DNA from: Alphaproteobacteria bacterium
GTDB taxonomy: Bacteria; Pseudomonadota; Alphaproteobacteria; CACIAM-22H2
Assembly (NCBI GenBank): GCA_016124335.1
Contig: WGNX01000001.1
Coordinates: forward strand, 62,001-126,000
Direction of reading: 5' to 3'
DNA: 64,000 bases
Shown here: positions 25,890 through 35,126 of the stretch, piece after piece
Numbering within the stretch: position 1 is the stretch's first letter
Layout of the letters: every line of letters starts with the position of its first letter
Program-made: the position numbers and the translations under genes
The notes under the pieces: model-generated
The model's input: only the letters and a program-made list of their open reading frames with translations
Databases searched by the model: none
Told to the model about the DNA's origin: nothing

Positions 25890-26957
25890 ATGCCCGAGAG
25901 TTCGGCCGCCGCCATCGCCCCCGATCGCACGCACAAAATAAGAGATTTCCGTCTTGCCTCCGGCGCCGTCCTGACGGAAGCGGAAATCGCCTACGTCACA
26001 TACGGCAGGCTTGCCGCAGACGGGGCCAACGCGATTCTCGTCACGCACGGCTTCACGTCGAGCCACCGATTTACCGATACGCACGGTCCTTCGGGCGAAG
26101 GGTCGTGGGGCCCTCTCGTCGGACCTGGAAAGGCGATCGACACGGACAGGTTCTTCGTCGTCAGTTCGAACATGCTGGGTTCGTCCTACGGGTCCACCTG
26201 CCCGCGCTCGATCGACCCGCGCACCGGTCGCGCCTACGGGCCCGATTTCCCAAAACTCGACGTGCGCGACATCGTCAATGCGCAGCGCACGATGCTCGAA
26301 GCGATCGGCGTCCGCCGGCTGCTGGCGGTCGTCGGGCCGTCCTATGGCGGTTTTCAGGCCTTCGTCTGGGGCATTTCCCATCCCGACTTCGTCGACGGGA
26401 TCGTGCCGGTCATTTCCGGCCTGCGCTCGCCGCGCGACCCGGGCGCCGACGAACGTCTGGTCGCCCGTTTCGCCGCGCACCCCAACTGGAATGGCGGCCG
26501 CTACTACGAGAACGGCGGCATTTTCGAGGCCATGCGCGAGCTACGCGTCGAGACGCTGCTCAAGTACGGCGCGATGGAAGAACTCGCCGCGTCCATCCCC
26601 GATCCGGCGGAACGTCGCGCCGAGATCGACCGGCGTGCCGGCACATGGGCGACGGAATTCGACGCGAATTCCCTCCTCGCGCTGATGCGTGCCTCCCAAG
26701 CCTACGATGCCTCGCCCGATCTTGCGAAAATCCGCGCGCGCGTCCTTTACATTCTTTCACGGACCGACAAGCTGTTCCCGCCCGCTCTCAGCGAGGAAGT
26801 CATGCCCGCCCTCGCCGCGGCCGGTGTCGATGCACAGTATTTCCTTCTCGACAGCGCGTTCGGCCATCAGGCATCCGGTGCCGATTGGGCCAAATGGGCG
26901 CCGATCCTTCGCCGATTCATCGATGCGCTTCGGGGCGGGCGCAGAAAAACCAGATAA
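25890..26957 (+). CDS. MetX-like alpha/beta-hydrolase (homoserine O-acyltransferase family)
   Basis: 355 residues. Nucleophile elbow GPSYGG with Ser151, Asp in SRTDKLFPP and His in AFGHQASG complete the triad; the N-terminal LVTHGFTSSHR forms the oxyanion region. Overall it follows the MetX family, but the elbow is GPSYGG where canonical MetX enzymes have GGSMGG, and the homoserine-contacting segments look different. It may therefore act as another acyltransferase or a hydrolase. The Lrp regulator upstream is compatible with an amino-acid role. Confidence 0.8.
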   Translation: MPESSAAAIAPDRTHKIRDFRLASGAVLTEAEIAYVTYGRLAADGANAILVTHGFTSSHRFTDTHGPSGEGSWGPLVGPGKAIDTDRFFVVSSNMLGSSYGSTCPRSIDPRTGRAYGPDFPKLDVRDIVNAQRTMLEAIGVRRLLAVVGPSYGGFQAFVWGISHPDFVDGIVPVISGLRSPRDPGADERLVARFAAHPNWNGGRYYENGGIFEAMRELRVETLLKYGAMEELAASIPDPAERRAEIDRRAGTWATEFDANSLLALMRASQAYDASPDLAKIRARVLYILSRTDKLFPPALSEEVMPALAAAGVDAQYFLLDSAFGHQASGADWAKWAPILRRFIDALRGGRRKTR

Positions 26958-27087
26958 TCCATATTTAACAGTGTCTTGGTGCCGTGCCGATCGCGGGAAA
27001 CCATATTTCACGAACAATTAATGTGTCATATCTAAGGTTCCCCGACTGGGCGCCCGGCGTCGCAATCCATCGTACAGAGAAGCCAAG

Positions 27088-29061
27088 ATGAAAATCTCGA
27101 CCAAGCTTTCGATCATTCCGTCGATCGCGGCGATCGGCCTTGTCCTGTTGGCGGCCGTTTCGCTCTTCGTCGAATACGACCAGATGCGGACCGACGCCGG
27201 AAAGCGGAGTGCCGCGATCGTCGATTCGGCCACCAAGATCGTCGCCTTCTATGAAGGCGAATCGCGCGCCGGACGGATGGACGTTGCGGCGGCAAAGGCG
27301 ACGGCACTGGCCGCGGTCAAGGCGATCCGGTACGGCGACGGCGACTATGTCTGGGTCCAGGATGCGGTGCCGAACGTGATCATGCACCCCGTCCGTCCCG
27401 ATCTCGACGGAAAGAACGTCGGTGACGTCAAGGATCCGAACGGCAATTTCCTGTTCCGCAACTTCGCCGATACGGTCAAGCGCGGCGGGTCCGGCTATGT
27501 CGCCTATCTTTGGCCGAAGCCCGGGAAGGACAAGCCCGTCGAAAAGATTTCGTTCGTCCGCGGATTCGAGCCATGGGGCTGGATCGTCGGCTCGGGCGTC
27601 TACATCGACGACGTCAATGACGAACTCGTTCGCGACGGGCTGCGCTTCCTTGCCGTCGTCGTCGTGCTGGGCGGCATGGTCTTCGCGGCCAGCTACCTGC
27701 TTGCGCGGTCGATCTCCCGGCCGCTCGGCAACATCATCAATCTGGTCAACGAGGTCGCCAGCGGGAACCTCGACGTGACCGTCACGGGCGCCGACCGTCA
27801 GGACGAGATCGGCCTGCTCGGCAAGGCGCTTGGCGTCTTCGTGGAGACCGGCCGCGAACAGCGGCGGCTCAAGGCGGCCGCCGAAGCCGAAAGCGCAACG
27901 CGTGAGCGCCGGACCAAAGCGGTCGAATATGTCACGACGGAATTCAACGCAGCGGTTTCAGGCGTTCTGCAGACCCTTTCGACGGCAGCCGACAAGATGC
28001 ATCTGTCCGCCAAGACGATGAAGGATACGGCGGAGACCACGCGTCAGCAGGCCGAACACGTGACCCAATCGGCCACGCAAAGCTCGACGAACCTTTCGAC
28101 CGTCGCCGGCGCCACGGAAGAGATGCTTGCGACCGTGCGCGAGATCGGCCGCCAGGTCGAGGAAGCGACGCGCATCGCGAGCGATGCCGTCAACGAGACC
28201 GGTCGCACCGACAAGATCGTGGCGAGCCTGATCGAAGCGGCAAACCAGATCGGCGATGTCGTGAAACTGATCAACGATATCGCGGGACAGACAAATCTCC
28301 TGGCGCTGAACGCGACGATCGAGGCCGCACGCGCCGGCGAGGCGGGCAAAGGCTTCGCGGTCGTCGCATCCGAAGTCAAAAGCCTCGCCAACCAGACGAG
28401 CCGCGCAACCGAAGAGATCGCCGCCAAGATCAAGGCCGTGCAGGCCGCGACGGGCGAAGCCGGCGACTCGCTCGCCAAGGTTTCGCAGATCATCACGAGC
28501 GTCAGCCAGATCTCGGCCACGATCGCCGCAGCCGTCGAACAGCAGAGCGCCTCGACGCAGGAGATCGTCCGAAACGTGCAGGACGCGAGCAACTCGACCA
28601 GCGAAGTGTCGCGAGCGATCGGCCAGGTGTCGCATGCCGCCGTCGAGACGGGCACCGCTGCCGGTCAGGTCCTGACCGCGTCGAACGACCTGTCGCAGCA
28701 GGCAAACGAACTGCGTCAGGAAGTCGAGTCGTTCCTTTCCGCGATGCGCACGGCCGGCGAGCGCCGGATGTTCGATCGGCAAGCGTGCGACATTCCCGCA
28801 CGCATCGAAGCCGGCGGGCGAGCCTTCGACGGCCGCATTGCCGATATATCGGGGGCGGGTTGCCGGTTCGTGGGCAATGTCGACCTCATCCCGGGGGCCG
28901 CATTGCATGTCGTTCTTTCGGGTCTTGGCGAATCGCTGGCCGGCCGGCTTGCCCGGCGCGAAACCGGCGAGGCCGGCATCAGCCTTTCCCAAGGCGAAGC
29001 GACCCAGCGTGTCATCAAGGCGGCCATGGCCGCACATGCGGGCCAGGGCAAGGCCGCCTAG
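27088..29061 (+). CDS. Methyl-accepting chemotaxis protein: Cache sensor, HAMP, MCP signalling domain, C-terminal PilZ
   Basis: 657 residues. TM1 about 7-28; periplasmic single-Cache domain about 30-185 ([19 protein letters not shown]); TM2 about 188-210; HAMP to about 265; signalling helices with the hairpin tip [24 protein letters not shown]; and a PilZ-type C-terminal domain about 555-650 ([14 protein letters not shown] with RxxxR-like residues, then DISGAGCRF). PilZ domains bind c-di-GMP, so ligand sensing and the second messenger could meet in one receptor. The receptor at 48457-50055 has the same tail. Confidence 0.9.
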   Translation: MKISTKLSIIPSIAAIGLVLLAAVSLFVEYDQMRTDAGKRSAAIVDSATKIVAFYEGESRAGRMDVAAAKATALAAVKAIRYGDGDYVWVQDAVPNVIMHPVRPDLDGKNVGDVKDPNGNFLFRNFADTVKRGGSGYVAYLWPKPGKDKPVEKISFVRGFEPWGWIVGSGVYIDDVNDELVRDGLRFLAVVVVLGGMVFAASYLLARSISRPLGNIINLVNEVASGNLDVTVTGADRQDEIGLLGKALGVFVETGREQRRLKAAAEAESATRERRTKAVEYVTTEFNAAVSGVLQTLSTAADKMHLSAKTMKDTAETTRQQAEHVTQSATQSSTNLSTVAGATEEMLATVREIGRQVEEATRIASDAVNETGRTDKIVASLIEAANQIGDVVKLINDIAGQTNLLALNATIEAARAGEAGKGFAVVASEVKSLANQTSRATEEIAAKIKAVQAATGEAGDSLAKVSQIITSVSQISATIAAAVEQQSASTQEIVRNVQDASNSTSEVSRAIGQVSHAAVETGTAAGQVLTASNDLSQQANELRQEVESFLSAMRTAGERRMFDRQACDIPARIEAGGRAFDGRIADISGAGCRFVGNVDLIPGAALHVVLSGLGESLAGRLARRETGEAGISLSQGEATQRVIKAAMAAHAGQGKAA

Positions 29062-29393
29062 GCGGGCGCCGCCAAGTCACGCCACTCGGGATTCGTGCGC
29101 GCGATCATCTGGACCTTCCACGTGTGCGGCCATGTCTCGATTCGCGCGGCAAGGGCGCGCGCGGCCGGAATGTCGTCCAAACGCTCGAACCAGTAAACAA
29201 AGAGCGGTGTTACGCCCGCGAGATTGCCTGTGGCACCGACGGTCAGCGTGCCGTTCGGGTCTGCGCCCGCGATATAGACGAAAAACGCCGTGCCATGCGT
29301 CGGCGCCAGAAGTCCGGCAGAGCCCGAAGCCTTTCGTGCGGTCGGTTTGGACGCCGCCTTTTTCGATCGCCCTCCGGGCGATTGCGCCGACAT
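29058..29393 (-). CDS. Degenerate GIY-YIG-fold protein
   Basis: 111 residues from ATG 29393: a basic low-complexity N-terminus (about 1-30), then a segment that tracks the small GIY-YIG nuclease family ([41 protein letters not shown]). The GIY and YIG blocks are reduced to VYI and TVG, the loop that normally holds the catalytic Arg is shortened, and the helix that holds the catalytic Glu reads LAARIETW. It is therefore probably not a nuclease. Tail-to-tail 4-nt overlap with the chemoreceptor gene. Confidence 0.65.
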   Translation of the reverse strand: MSAQSPGGRSKKAASKPTARKASGSAGLLAPTHGTAFFVYIAGADPNGTLTVGATGNLAGVTPLFVYWFERLDDIPAARALAARIETWPHTWKVQMIARTNPEWRDLAAPA

Positions 29394-29476
29394 GCGAATG
29401 TATCCTCCATTTACGATGGTAAGACGGCAAAGTGACAGCTTGCAATGCCCCAGTCCGTCGCCATACTCGGCGCGCC

Positions 29477-30907
29477 ATGACCCCAATCCGTAATTCACAT
29501 ATCGCAGCAATAATCGCTGCTACAATTTTGTATGTCAGCTCCGGCGCGTCAGACGCCTTGGCGGCCGGCGACGGTCTGCACGTCGATGGCGCCGGACTCG
29601 GCCTCGTCTGGCTGGTTCCGTTCGTGGCAATCCTCGCCGGGATCGCGATCGGCCCGCTTGCCGTTCCGCACGCGTGGCATGCGCACTACGGGAAATACGC
29701 GGTCGCCTGCGCGCTCGCGTTTCTCGTCCCCTGCGCGCTGATATTCGGCATCGAGACGGCGGCATACGAATTCATTCATACGCTGACCGTTGAATACATC
29801 CCGTTCATCGTCTTGCTGCTCGCGTTGTATGTGACGGCGGGTGGCATCTGCCTCAAAGGTTCGCTTGACGGAACGCCGGTAGGAAACACCGCCCTGATCG
29901 CCGTCGGCACCGCGCTTGCGAGCATCATGGGCACGACCGGCGCCTGCATGCTGCTCATCCAGCCGCTGTTGCGCGCCAATGCCGGTCGGGCACGCAATGC
30001 ACATGTGTTCGTGTTCTTCATTTTTCTCGTCGGCAATATCGGCGGCGCGTTGACCCCGCTTGGCGATCCGCCGCTGTTCATCGGCTTCCTTGAGGGCGTC
30101 GCCTTCTTCTGGGTGACCCGCGCGATGCTGCTGCCGATGCTGTTTCTCGTGATCCCCCTGCTGGCGATCTTCTATCTTCTGGATCGCCGGATCGCCGCGA
30201 GCGAGCCGCCGCGCGCGCGCGCCGAGCCGGAAAGCTTCCGCATCGATGGAAAGCGAAACCTGATCCTGCTCGCCGCGATCATCGCCGCGGTGCTCGTCTC
30301 CGGCGTCTGGCGCGCGGACTGGACCATCGAGATTTTCCACACCGTCATTGCCGGCGAAAACGTCGTGCGCACGCTGGCGTTGCTTGCGATCACCGGGTTG
30401 TCGCTCGCGATCACGCCGCCAGGCGTACGTATTGCGAATGGCTTCGAGTGGGGACCGATCGCGGAAGTCGCGAAGATTTTCATCGGCATCTTCGTCACGA
30501 TCATTCCGGCGATCGCGATCGTGCGGGCCGGCACCGAAGGTGGCCTTGCGGACCTCGTGGCACTTCTAAATTCGGGCGGACGGCCGAACGATTTCGTCTA
30601 TTTCTGGGTGACCGGCGTGCTTTCCGGTTTCCTCGACAACGCGCCGACCTACCTGTTGTTCTTCAACCTCGCGGGTGGCGATCCGGCGACGTTGATGGGC
30701 GCGCTCGCCCGAACGCTCCTCGCCATTTCGACGGGAGCCGTTTTCATGGGCGCGCTCACCTATATCGGCAATGCGCCCAATTTCATGGTCAAGGCGATGG
30801 CCGAGCGCAAGGGCGTGCGCATGCCGTCGTTTTTCGGCTATGTGGGATGGTCGACGATTTTCCTGCTGCCGCTTTTCGTGTTGCAGAGCCTGATCTTCTT
30901 CGCTTGA
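29477..30907 (+). CDS. NhaD-type Na+/H+ antiporter (tandem copy 1)
   Basis: 476 residues from ATG 29477. A signal-like first helix and about 12 more hydrophobic helices. Conserved motifs of the NhaD/ArsB-like ion transporter group are present: GNIGGALTPLGDPPLFIGFL, GTTGACMLLIQPLLR and SGFLDNAPTYLLFFNLAGGD. An inner-membrane exchanger for sodium and protons is the best call. It is followed after 59 nt by a paralogue on the same strand. Confidence 0.88.
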   Translation: MTPIRNSHIAAIIAATILYVSSGASDALAAGDGLHVDGAGLGLVWLVPFVAILAGIAIGPLAVPHAWHAHYGKYAVACALAFLVPCALIFGIETAAYEFIHTLTVEYIPFIVLLLALYVTAGGICLKGSLDGTPVGNTALIAVGTALASIMGTTGACMLLIQPLLRANAGRARNAHVFVFFIFLVGNIGGALTPLGDPPLFIGFLEGVAFFWVTRAMLLPMLFLVIPLLAIFYLLDRRIAASEPPRARAEPESFRIDGKRNLILLAAIIAAVLVSGVWRADWTIEIFHTVIAGENVVRTLALLAITGLSLAITPPGVRIANGFEWGPIAEVAKIFIGIFVTIIPAIAIVRAGTEGGLADLVALLNSGGRPNDFVYFWVTGVLSGFLDNAPTYLLFFNLAGGDPATLMGALARTLLAISTGAVFMGALTYIGNAPNFMVKAMAERKGVRMPSFFGYVGWSTIFLLPLFVLQSLIFFA

Positions 30908-30966
30908 CGCGGGCGCGGGTGCCCGGCGAGTGTCGCAATCCGAAAGATCAAACGAATAGGTCGGCA

Positions 30967-32394
30967 ATGGGAACGTCTCGTCGCATCATCGGCATAGCGC
31001 TTCTTGCGTTTTTCGGGATCCTCACGACGGCCCCTGCCCACGCGGCTGGTGCGCTTGACGGCGCCTCGCTTTCCGGGTTGTGGGCAGTTCCCTTCGCCGG
31101 CGTTCTCCTGTCGATTGCCGTCCTCCCGCTCGCGGCACCCGCGCTCTGGCACCATCACTACGGCAAGATCGCGCTCGGCTGGACGCTTGCATTCGTCGTT
31201 CCGTTCCTTGCCACCCATCCGGCCGGCGCGGTCGTCGAGACGATGGCCCATGTCATGCTGGCGGAGTATCTGCCGTTCCTGATCCTCATCGGCTCGCTCT
31301 TCACCATTGCCGGGGGCGTCCTCGTGCGCGGCAACATCCATGGATCGGCCGGCATGAACGTGCGGCTTCTCGGGATCGGCACGCTCATCGCAAGCATCAC
31401 CGGCACGACCGGCGCGGCAATGCTGATGATCCGGCCCGTGCTGCGCGCGAACGACGAGCGGCGGCACAATGCCCACGTCGTGATCTTCTTCATATTCCTT
31501 GTCGCCAATGTCGGCGGATCGCTCACGCCGCTGGGCGACCCGCCGCTGTTCCTTGGGTTTCTCAAGGGCGTCGATTTCTTCTGGCCGACCGTGCATCTGG
31601 CGGCTCCCATGTTGTTGGTCTGCGCGATCCTTCTTTGCTCGTTCTATGTGCTTGATGTCTGGCTTTACCGTTTCGACACGCATCTGCCGCCAAAGCCGGA
31701 CCCCACGCCCGACACGCGCGTGCGCCTCGACGGAAAGATCAACCTGTTCCTGCTCGCCGGGGTCGTCGCCGCGGTTCTCCTGTCGGGCGTGTGGAAGCCG
31801 GGCATCGATTTCGTCGTTCTGGGCACGCACATGTCGCTCGAGGGTCTCGCCCGCGACGTGATCCTGATCGGCCTTGCTGCACTTTCCTGGATGCTCACGC
31901 CGGTTGATGTCCGCGAGGGCAACGACTTCACCTGGGGTCCGATCGTCGAGGTCGCCAAGCTGTTCTTTGGCATCTTCGCGACGATCGTACCGGTCATCGC
32001 GATGCTTCGGGCCGGTCCTGAAGGCGCGTTCGCGCCGATCGTGGCGCTTGTCACCGGCCCGGACGGCAAGCCCGCCGATGCGATGTATTTCTGGATGTCG
32101 GGCGGCCTGTCGAGCTTTCTCGACAATGCGCCGACCTATCTCGTGTTCTTCAATCTCGCCAGCGGCGATGCGACCGAGATGATGGGGCCGCTCGCGTCCA
32201 CGCTGCTGGCGATCTCGGCCGGCTCCGTCTTCATGGGTGCCAACACCTATATCGGAAACGCGCCGAATTTCATGGTCAAGTCGATCGCGGAGGCAGGCGG
32301 CGTGAAGATGCCCAGCTTCGTGGGCTACATGGCGTGGTCTTGCGCGTTCCTGATTCCGTGTTTCGCGATCGTCACTTTCTTTTTCTTCCGCTAG
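30967..32394 (+). CDS. NhaD-type Na+/H+ antiporter (tandem copy 2)
   Basis: 475 residues, colinear with copy 1 and sharing all its motifs (GTTGAAMLMIRPVLRAN; GGSLTPLGDPPLFLGFLKG; SSFLDNAPTYLVFFNL), clearly a tandem duplication followed by divergence. About 12 membrane helices with an N-terminal signal-like helix ending near HAAG. The two copies may differ in ion preference or pH range, or form a heterodimer. Its 3' end overlaps the convergent RNHCP gene by 23 nt. Confidence 0.88.
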   Translation: MGTSRRIIGIALLAFFGILTTAPAHAAGALDGASLSGLWAVPFAGVLLSIAVLPLAAPALWHHHYGKIALGWTLAFVVPFLATHPAGAVVETMAHVMLAEYLPFLILIGSLFTIAGGVLVRGNIHGSAGMNVRLLGIGTLIASITGTTGAAMLMIRPVLRANDERRHNAHVVIFFIFLVANVGGSLTPLGDPPLFLGFLKGVDFFWPTVHLAAPMLLVCAILLCSFYVLDVWLYRFDTHLPPKPDPTPDTRVRLDGKINLFLLAGVVAAVLLSGVWKPGIDFVVLGTHMSLEGLARDVILIGLAALSWMLTPVDVREGNDFTWGPIVEVAKLFFGIFATIVPVIAMLRAGPEGAFAPIVALVTGPDGKPADAMYFWMSGGLSSFLDNAPTYLVFFNLASGDATEMMGPLASTLLAISAGSVFMGANTYIGNAPNFMVKSIAEAGGVKMPSFVGYMAWSCAFLIPCFAIVTFFFFR

Positions 32395-32701
32395 CGCCTT
32401 CCGCCGCGGCCCGCGCGATCGCCAGGACCGCTTCGCGCGAATCCGCTTCGGCGGTCCGGCAACGTCGGACCGTGCCGCACACGACGCATTCGTGCACGAG
32501 GGTCCATAGCGCTCCCTTCGTTTCGATGCCGGTCGGCCGCATGCCGCCGCCGCACGATTCCGCGCGGTCGCCCGGATTGACGTCGACATGCCTCGACCAG
32601 AGACAATTCGGGCAGTGATTGGTGTAGCCGTCGCCCTGGACCTCGCGGCCGCAATTGGCGCAGACGAAATCCTCGACCCGGCGCTGGAATTTCCGGCTCA
32701 A
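32372..32701 (-). CDS. RNHCP domain zinc-ribbon protein
   Basis: 109 residues from a TTG at 32701 that overlaps the chrA stop in the sequence TTTGA; no ATG is available in frame. The RNHCP signature is clear: FVCANCGREVQGDGYTNHCPNCLWSRHVD, then PGDRAESCGGGM and VHECVVCG, giving three CxxC-type clusters likely to bind zinc. The function of the family is unknown. The stop/start overlap ties it to chrA in a three-gene operon with the SOD-rhodanese protein. Confidence 0.8.
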   Translation of the reverse strand: MSRKFQRRVEDFVCANCGREVQGDGYTNHCPNCLWSRHVDVNPGDRAESCGGGMRPTGIETKGALWTLVHECVVCGTVRRCRTAEADSREAVLAIARAAAEGASGRKRK

Positions 32702-34008
32702 AGCCCCACCGCCAATCGTACGAGACCGACCGCCGCGCCCGCGACGACAAGCCAATGGATCGCCATGCGGAACCGGACAAGTAGGATCAGCGCGCCAGCG
32801 CAAATGGCAAGTGCCGGAACATCCACATGTCCCGGTGTGGGAAGGAACACGGCCGTTCCGAGGAACACGGCAAGGTTCAAGACCACACCGACAACGGCAG
32901 CGGTGATGGCGCCAAGCGCAGCCGACGCGGCGCGGTTCTCGTGGAGGCCTTCGATGTACGGTGCTGCCGTCAGGATGAAGGCGACGCTCGGCAGGAACGT
33001 CACATAGCTTGCCAGCAGCGCCGAGACGACCGCCGGCCAAAGCGGATCGGCGGCGGCGGAGTTCCAGCCGGCGAAAAATCCCACATATTGGAGCACGAGG
33101 ATGAGCGGGCCTGGCGTCGATTCCGCAAGCGCCAGACCGTTCAGCATTTCGGCGGGTGACAGCCATCCGTAGAGATTGACGGCCGCATCCGCCACATACG
33201 GGAGGACGGCATAAGCACCCCCGAACGTGACGAAGGCCGCCTTCGTGAAGAGTTCGGCCACGTCCGCGAAAGGTCGCGTCCCGACGGTCGCAAGGACAAG
33301 CGCGACCGGCGCGGCCCACAACAAGCCGAATGTCACCGCCAGTCGCGCGAAGCGCCACCACGCATTGGCCGGGAGATGGATCTCGTGCGGCGGCTCCTCG
33401 TCCGCGTTGGAATCCCCGTGTCCGCCGGTCGCGAAGGCCGACGGCCTGCCACCCCATGTCGATAGCCATCCGATTACCGCTGCCGCCGCAACGACCCAGG
33501 GAAAGTCGATGCCGAAGAAGCGGATCGCCATGAACGCCGCCGCGGCGAGAATGCCCGCCGGCAGACCCACGAGCGCCTTTCGCCCGATCCGCCAGACGGC
33601 GTGCACGACGATAGCGATGACGACGGGTTTCAGGCCGTCGAAGATCGCGCCGACGACTCCCGTATCGCCATGGGCCGCGGCAAGCCACGAGAGTGCCAGC
33701 ATGCAGAGCGCGCCCGGCAGCACGAAGAGGCTGCCCGAAGCGACACCGCCCCAGGTTCCATGCAGGCGCCACCCGATATACGTCGCAAGCTGCTGCGCCT
33801 CGGGGCCCGGAAGCAGGGTCGCGAACGACAGTCCACGCAGGAAGGCGCGTTGCCCGATCCAGCGGCGGCCGTCGACCAGGTCATGCTGCATCATCGCGAT
33901 CTGGCCGGCCGGCCCGCCGAACGACAGGCAGCCAAGCTTGAACCAATAGGCCAGTGCCGCGGCAAATGTCGGCCGGTCGGGATAGGCGGGCGCGGAAGCG
34001 TCAGGCAT
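32698..34008 (-). CDS. chrA: Chromate efflux transporter ChrA
   Basis: 436 residues from ATG 34008 (AGAAGGA 8 nt upstream); an ATG at 34038 overlapping the previous stop is an alternative. Two homologous CHR halves, each with its motif: KLGCLSFGGPAGQIAMM and LLPGPEAQQLATYIGW in the first, FVTFGGAYAVLPYV and ESTPGPLILVLQYVGF in the second, and about 11 membrane helices. It exports chromate from the cytoplasm. It lies 26 nt after the SOD-rhodanese gene, matching known chromate operons where an SOD (ChrC) accompanies ChrA. Confidence 0.93.
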   Translation of the reverse strand: MPDASAPAYPDRPTFAAALAYWFKLGCLSFGGPAGQIAMMQHDLVDGRRWIGQRAFLRGLSFATLLPGPEAQQLATYIGWRLHGTWGGVASGSLFVLPGALCMLALSWLAAAHGDTGVVGAIFDGLKPVVIAIVVHAVWRIGRKALVGLPAGILAAAAFMAIRFFGIDFPWVVAAAAVIGWLSTWGGRPSAFATGGHGDSNADEEPPHEIHLPANAWWRFARLAVTFGLLWAAPVALVLATVGTRPFADVAELFTKAAFVTFGGAYAVLPYVADAAVNLYGWLSPAEMLNGLALAESTPGPLILVLQYVGFFAGWNSAAADPLWPAVVSALLASYVTFLPSVAFILTAAPYIEGLHENRAASAALGAITAAVVGVVLNLAVFLGTAVFLPTPGHVDVPALAICAGALILLVRFRMAIHWLVVAGAAVGLVRLAVGL

Positions 34009-34034
34009 CGTTGGGTCCTTCTTTCCGCCGGGAG

Positions 34035-34958
34035 TCATACGCCGCCATCCCGCTTCGCGTCGAGTTTTCCGCCGGAAGCCCGCCAGCCGACAATGCCGCT
34101 GTCGAGGTGGCGCGCGCGATAGCCCTGGGCGCGCAGCGCGGCCGCCGTATCGCGACTGAAAGAGAAGCCGTAGACGCAATAGACGACGATTTCCCGATCG
34201 GTCGGAAGGCCAGATGCCCGCCCGTCGGGCGTGGCCGGATCCAGCCGCACGGCGCCCGGCAATACGCTATCGGCGGCAGCGAACGTCGGTCCGCGTCGCG
34301 CATCGACAAATATGCCGTCGAACCCTTCGAGTTCGGCAACTGTCGCCGCGTGCGGGTCCGCCGGCGCCGCCGTGCCGCGCCACCGGGCCGCAGCGCATGT
34401 CCAGTCGATCGCGCCGAGCCAGGCCTCGACATAGGCGGCGGCGTTGGCGCCATAGTCCATGTGGTAGGCATGCTCGTACATGTCGAGCGCCAGCAGGGGT
34501 ACGGCTCCGGCAAACGCCATGGCATGGTCCGCACTCCATTGGATCGCGAGCCGGCCCGAACGCATCTCGCGCACCAACACGACCCAGCCGGAGCCGCCAG
34601 ACAGCGCCCTGCCGCAGGCCGCAAAGCGCGCGCGCCAGGCGTCATACGAGCCGAAGTCGCGTTCGATCGCCGCGGAAAGATCGGAGGGTGGCGGAACGGC
34701 GGGCCCCAGCGCCTCGAAGTGGATTTCGTGAAGCAGCATCGAGTTATATGCTACGAGTTCTTCGCGCTTCAGCGCGTTCCAATCGAAATTGGGGGTCGTC
34801 GCGGGATCGAGTGCGGCAAGGCGTGCGGAAATCGCGTCAAGCCGGCGCACGGCGCCCGCGTAATTGTTTTCGTAGTGGCTGGCAACAAGCCGCTCGCTGA
34901 AACCCGGATAGGATTCCGGCTTCGCGCCAAGCGGCTTCAGGGTCTTCAGATACGACAT
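34035..34958 (-). CDS. Fe/Mn superoxide dismutase fused to a rhodanese domain (ChrC-like)
   Basis: 307 residues from ATG 34958 (MSYLKTLKPLG, the family N-terminus); starts at 35024 or 35069 would add 22-37 residues. The SOD part (about 1-195) keeps all four metal ligands: H28 in ASHYENN, H77 in LLHEIH, D160 and H164 in DMYEHAYH. A rhodanese-like domain follows (about 210-300) with the active Cys in YCVYGFSFSR (C262). No signal peptide, so it is cytoplasmic. It would remove superoxide produced by chromate reduction; the rhodanese half may handle sulfur or thiol damage. First gene of the chrA operon. Confidence 0.9.
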   Translation of the reverse strand: MSYLKTLKPLGAKPESYPGFSERLVASHYENNYAGAVRRLDAISARLAALDPATTPNFDWNALKREELVAYNSMLLHEIHFEALGPAVPPPSDLSAAIERDFGSYDAWRARFAACGRALSGGSGWVVLVREMRSGRLAIQWSADHAMAFAGAVPLLALDMYEHAYHMDYGANAAAYVEAWLGAIDWTCAAARWRGTAAPADPHAATVAELEGFDGIFVDARRGPTFAAADSVLPGAVRLDPATPDGRASGLPTDREIVVYCVYGFSFSRDTAAALRAQGYRARHLDSGIVGWRASGGKLDAKRDGGV

Positions 34959-35126
34959 CGTCCACGGCCCTCCCGGTTGGAATCCGCAGAGCGGATTCCC
35001 GGAAGGCAGTTCTTGGACGAGCATTTCGTCTTGGAAACGGGGCGACTGCCGAGGCCCCGTCGGCAACATATATGCGCCGCCGCGCGGCCGATCAAGCGTT
35101 TCGCCGACCGGCCGCGCGGCAGTGCA

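Noticed and set aside
30838-32589. Minus-strand open frame of 583 codons opposite the second NhaD gene
   Set aside because: Charged low-complexity antisense translation of a membrane protein gene.
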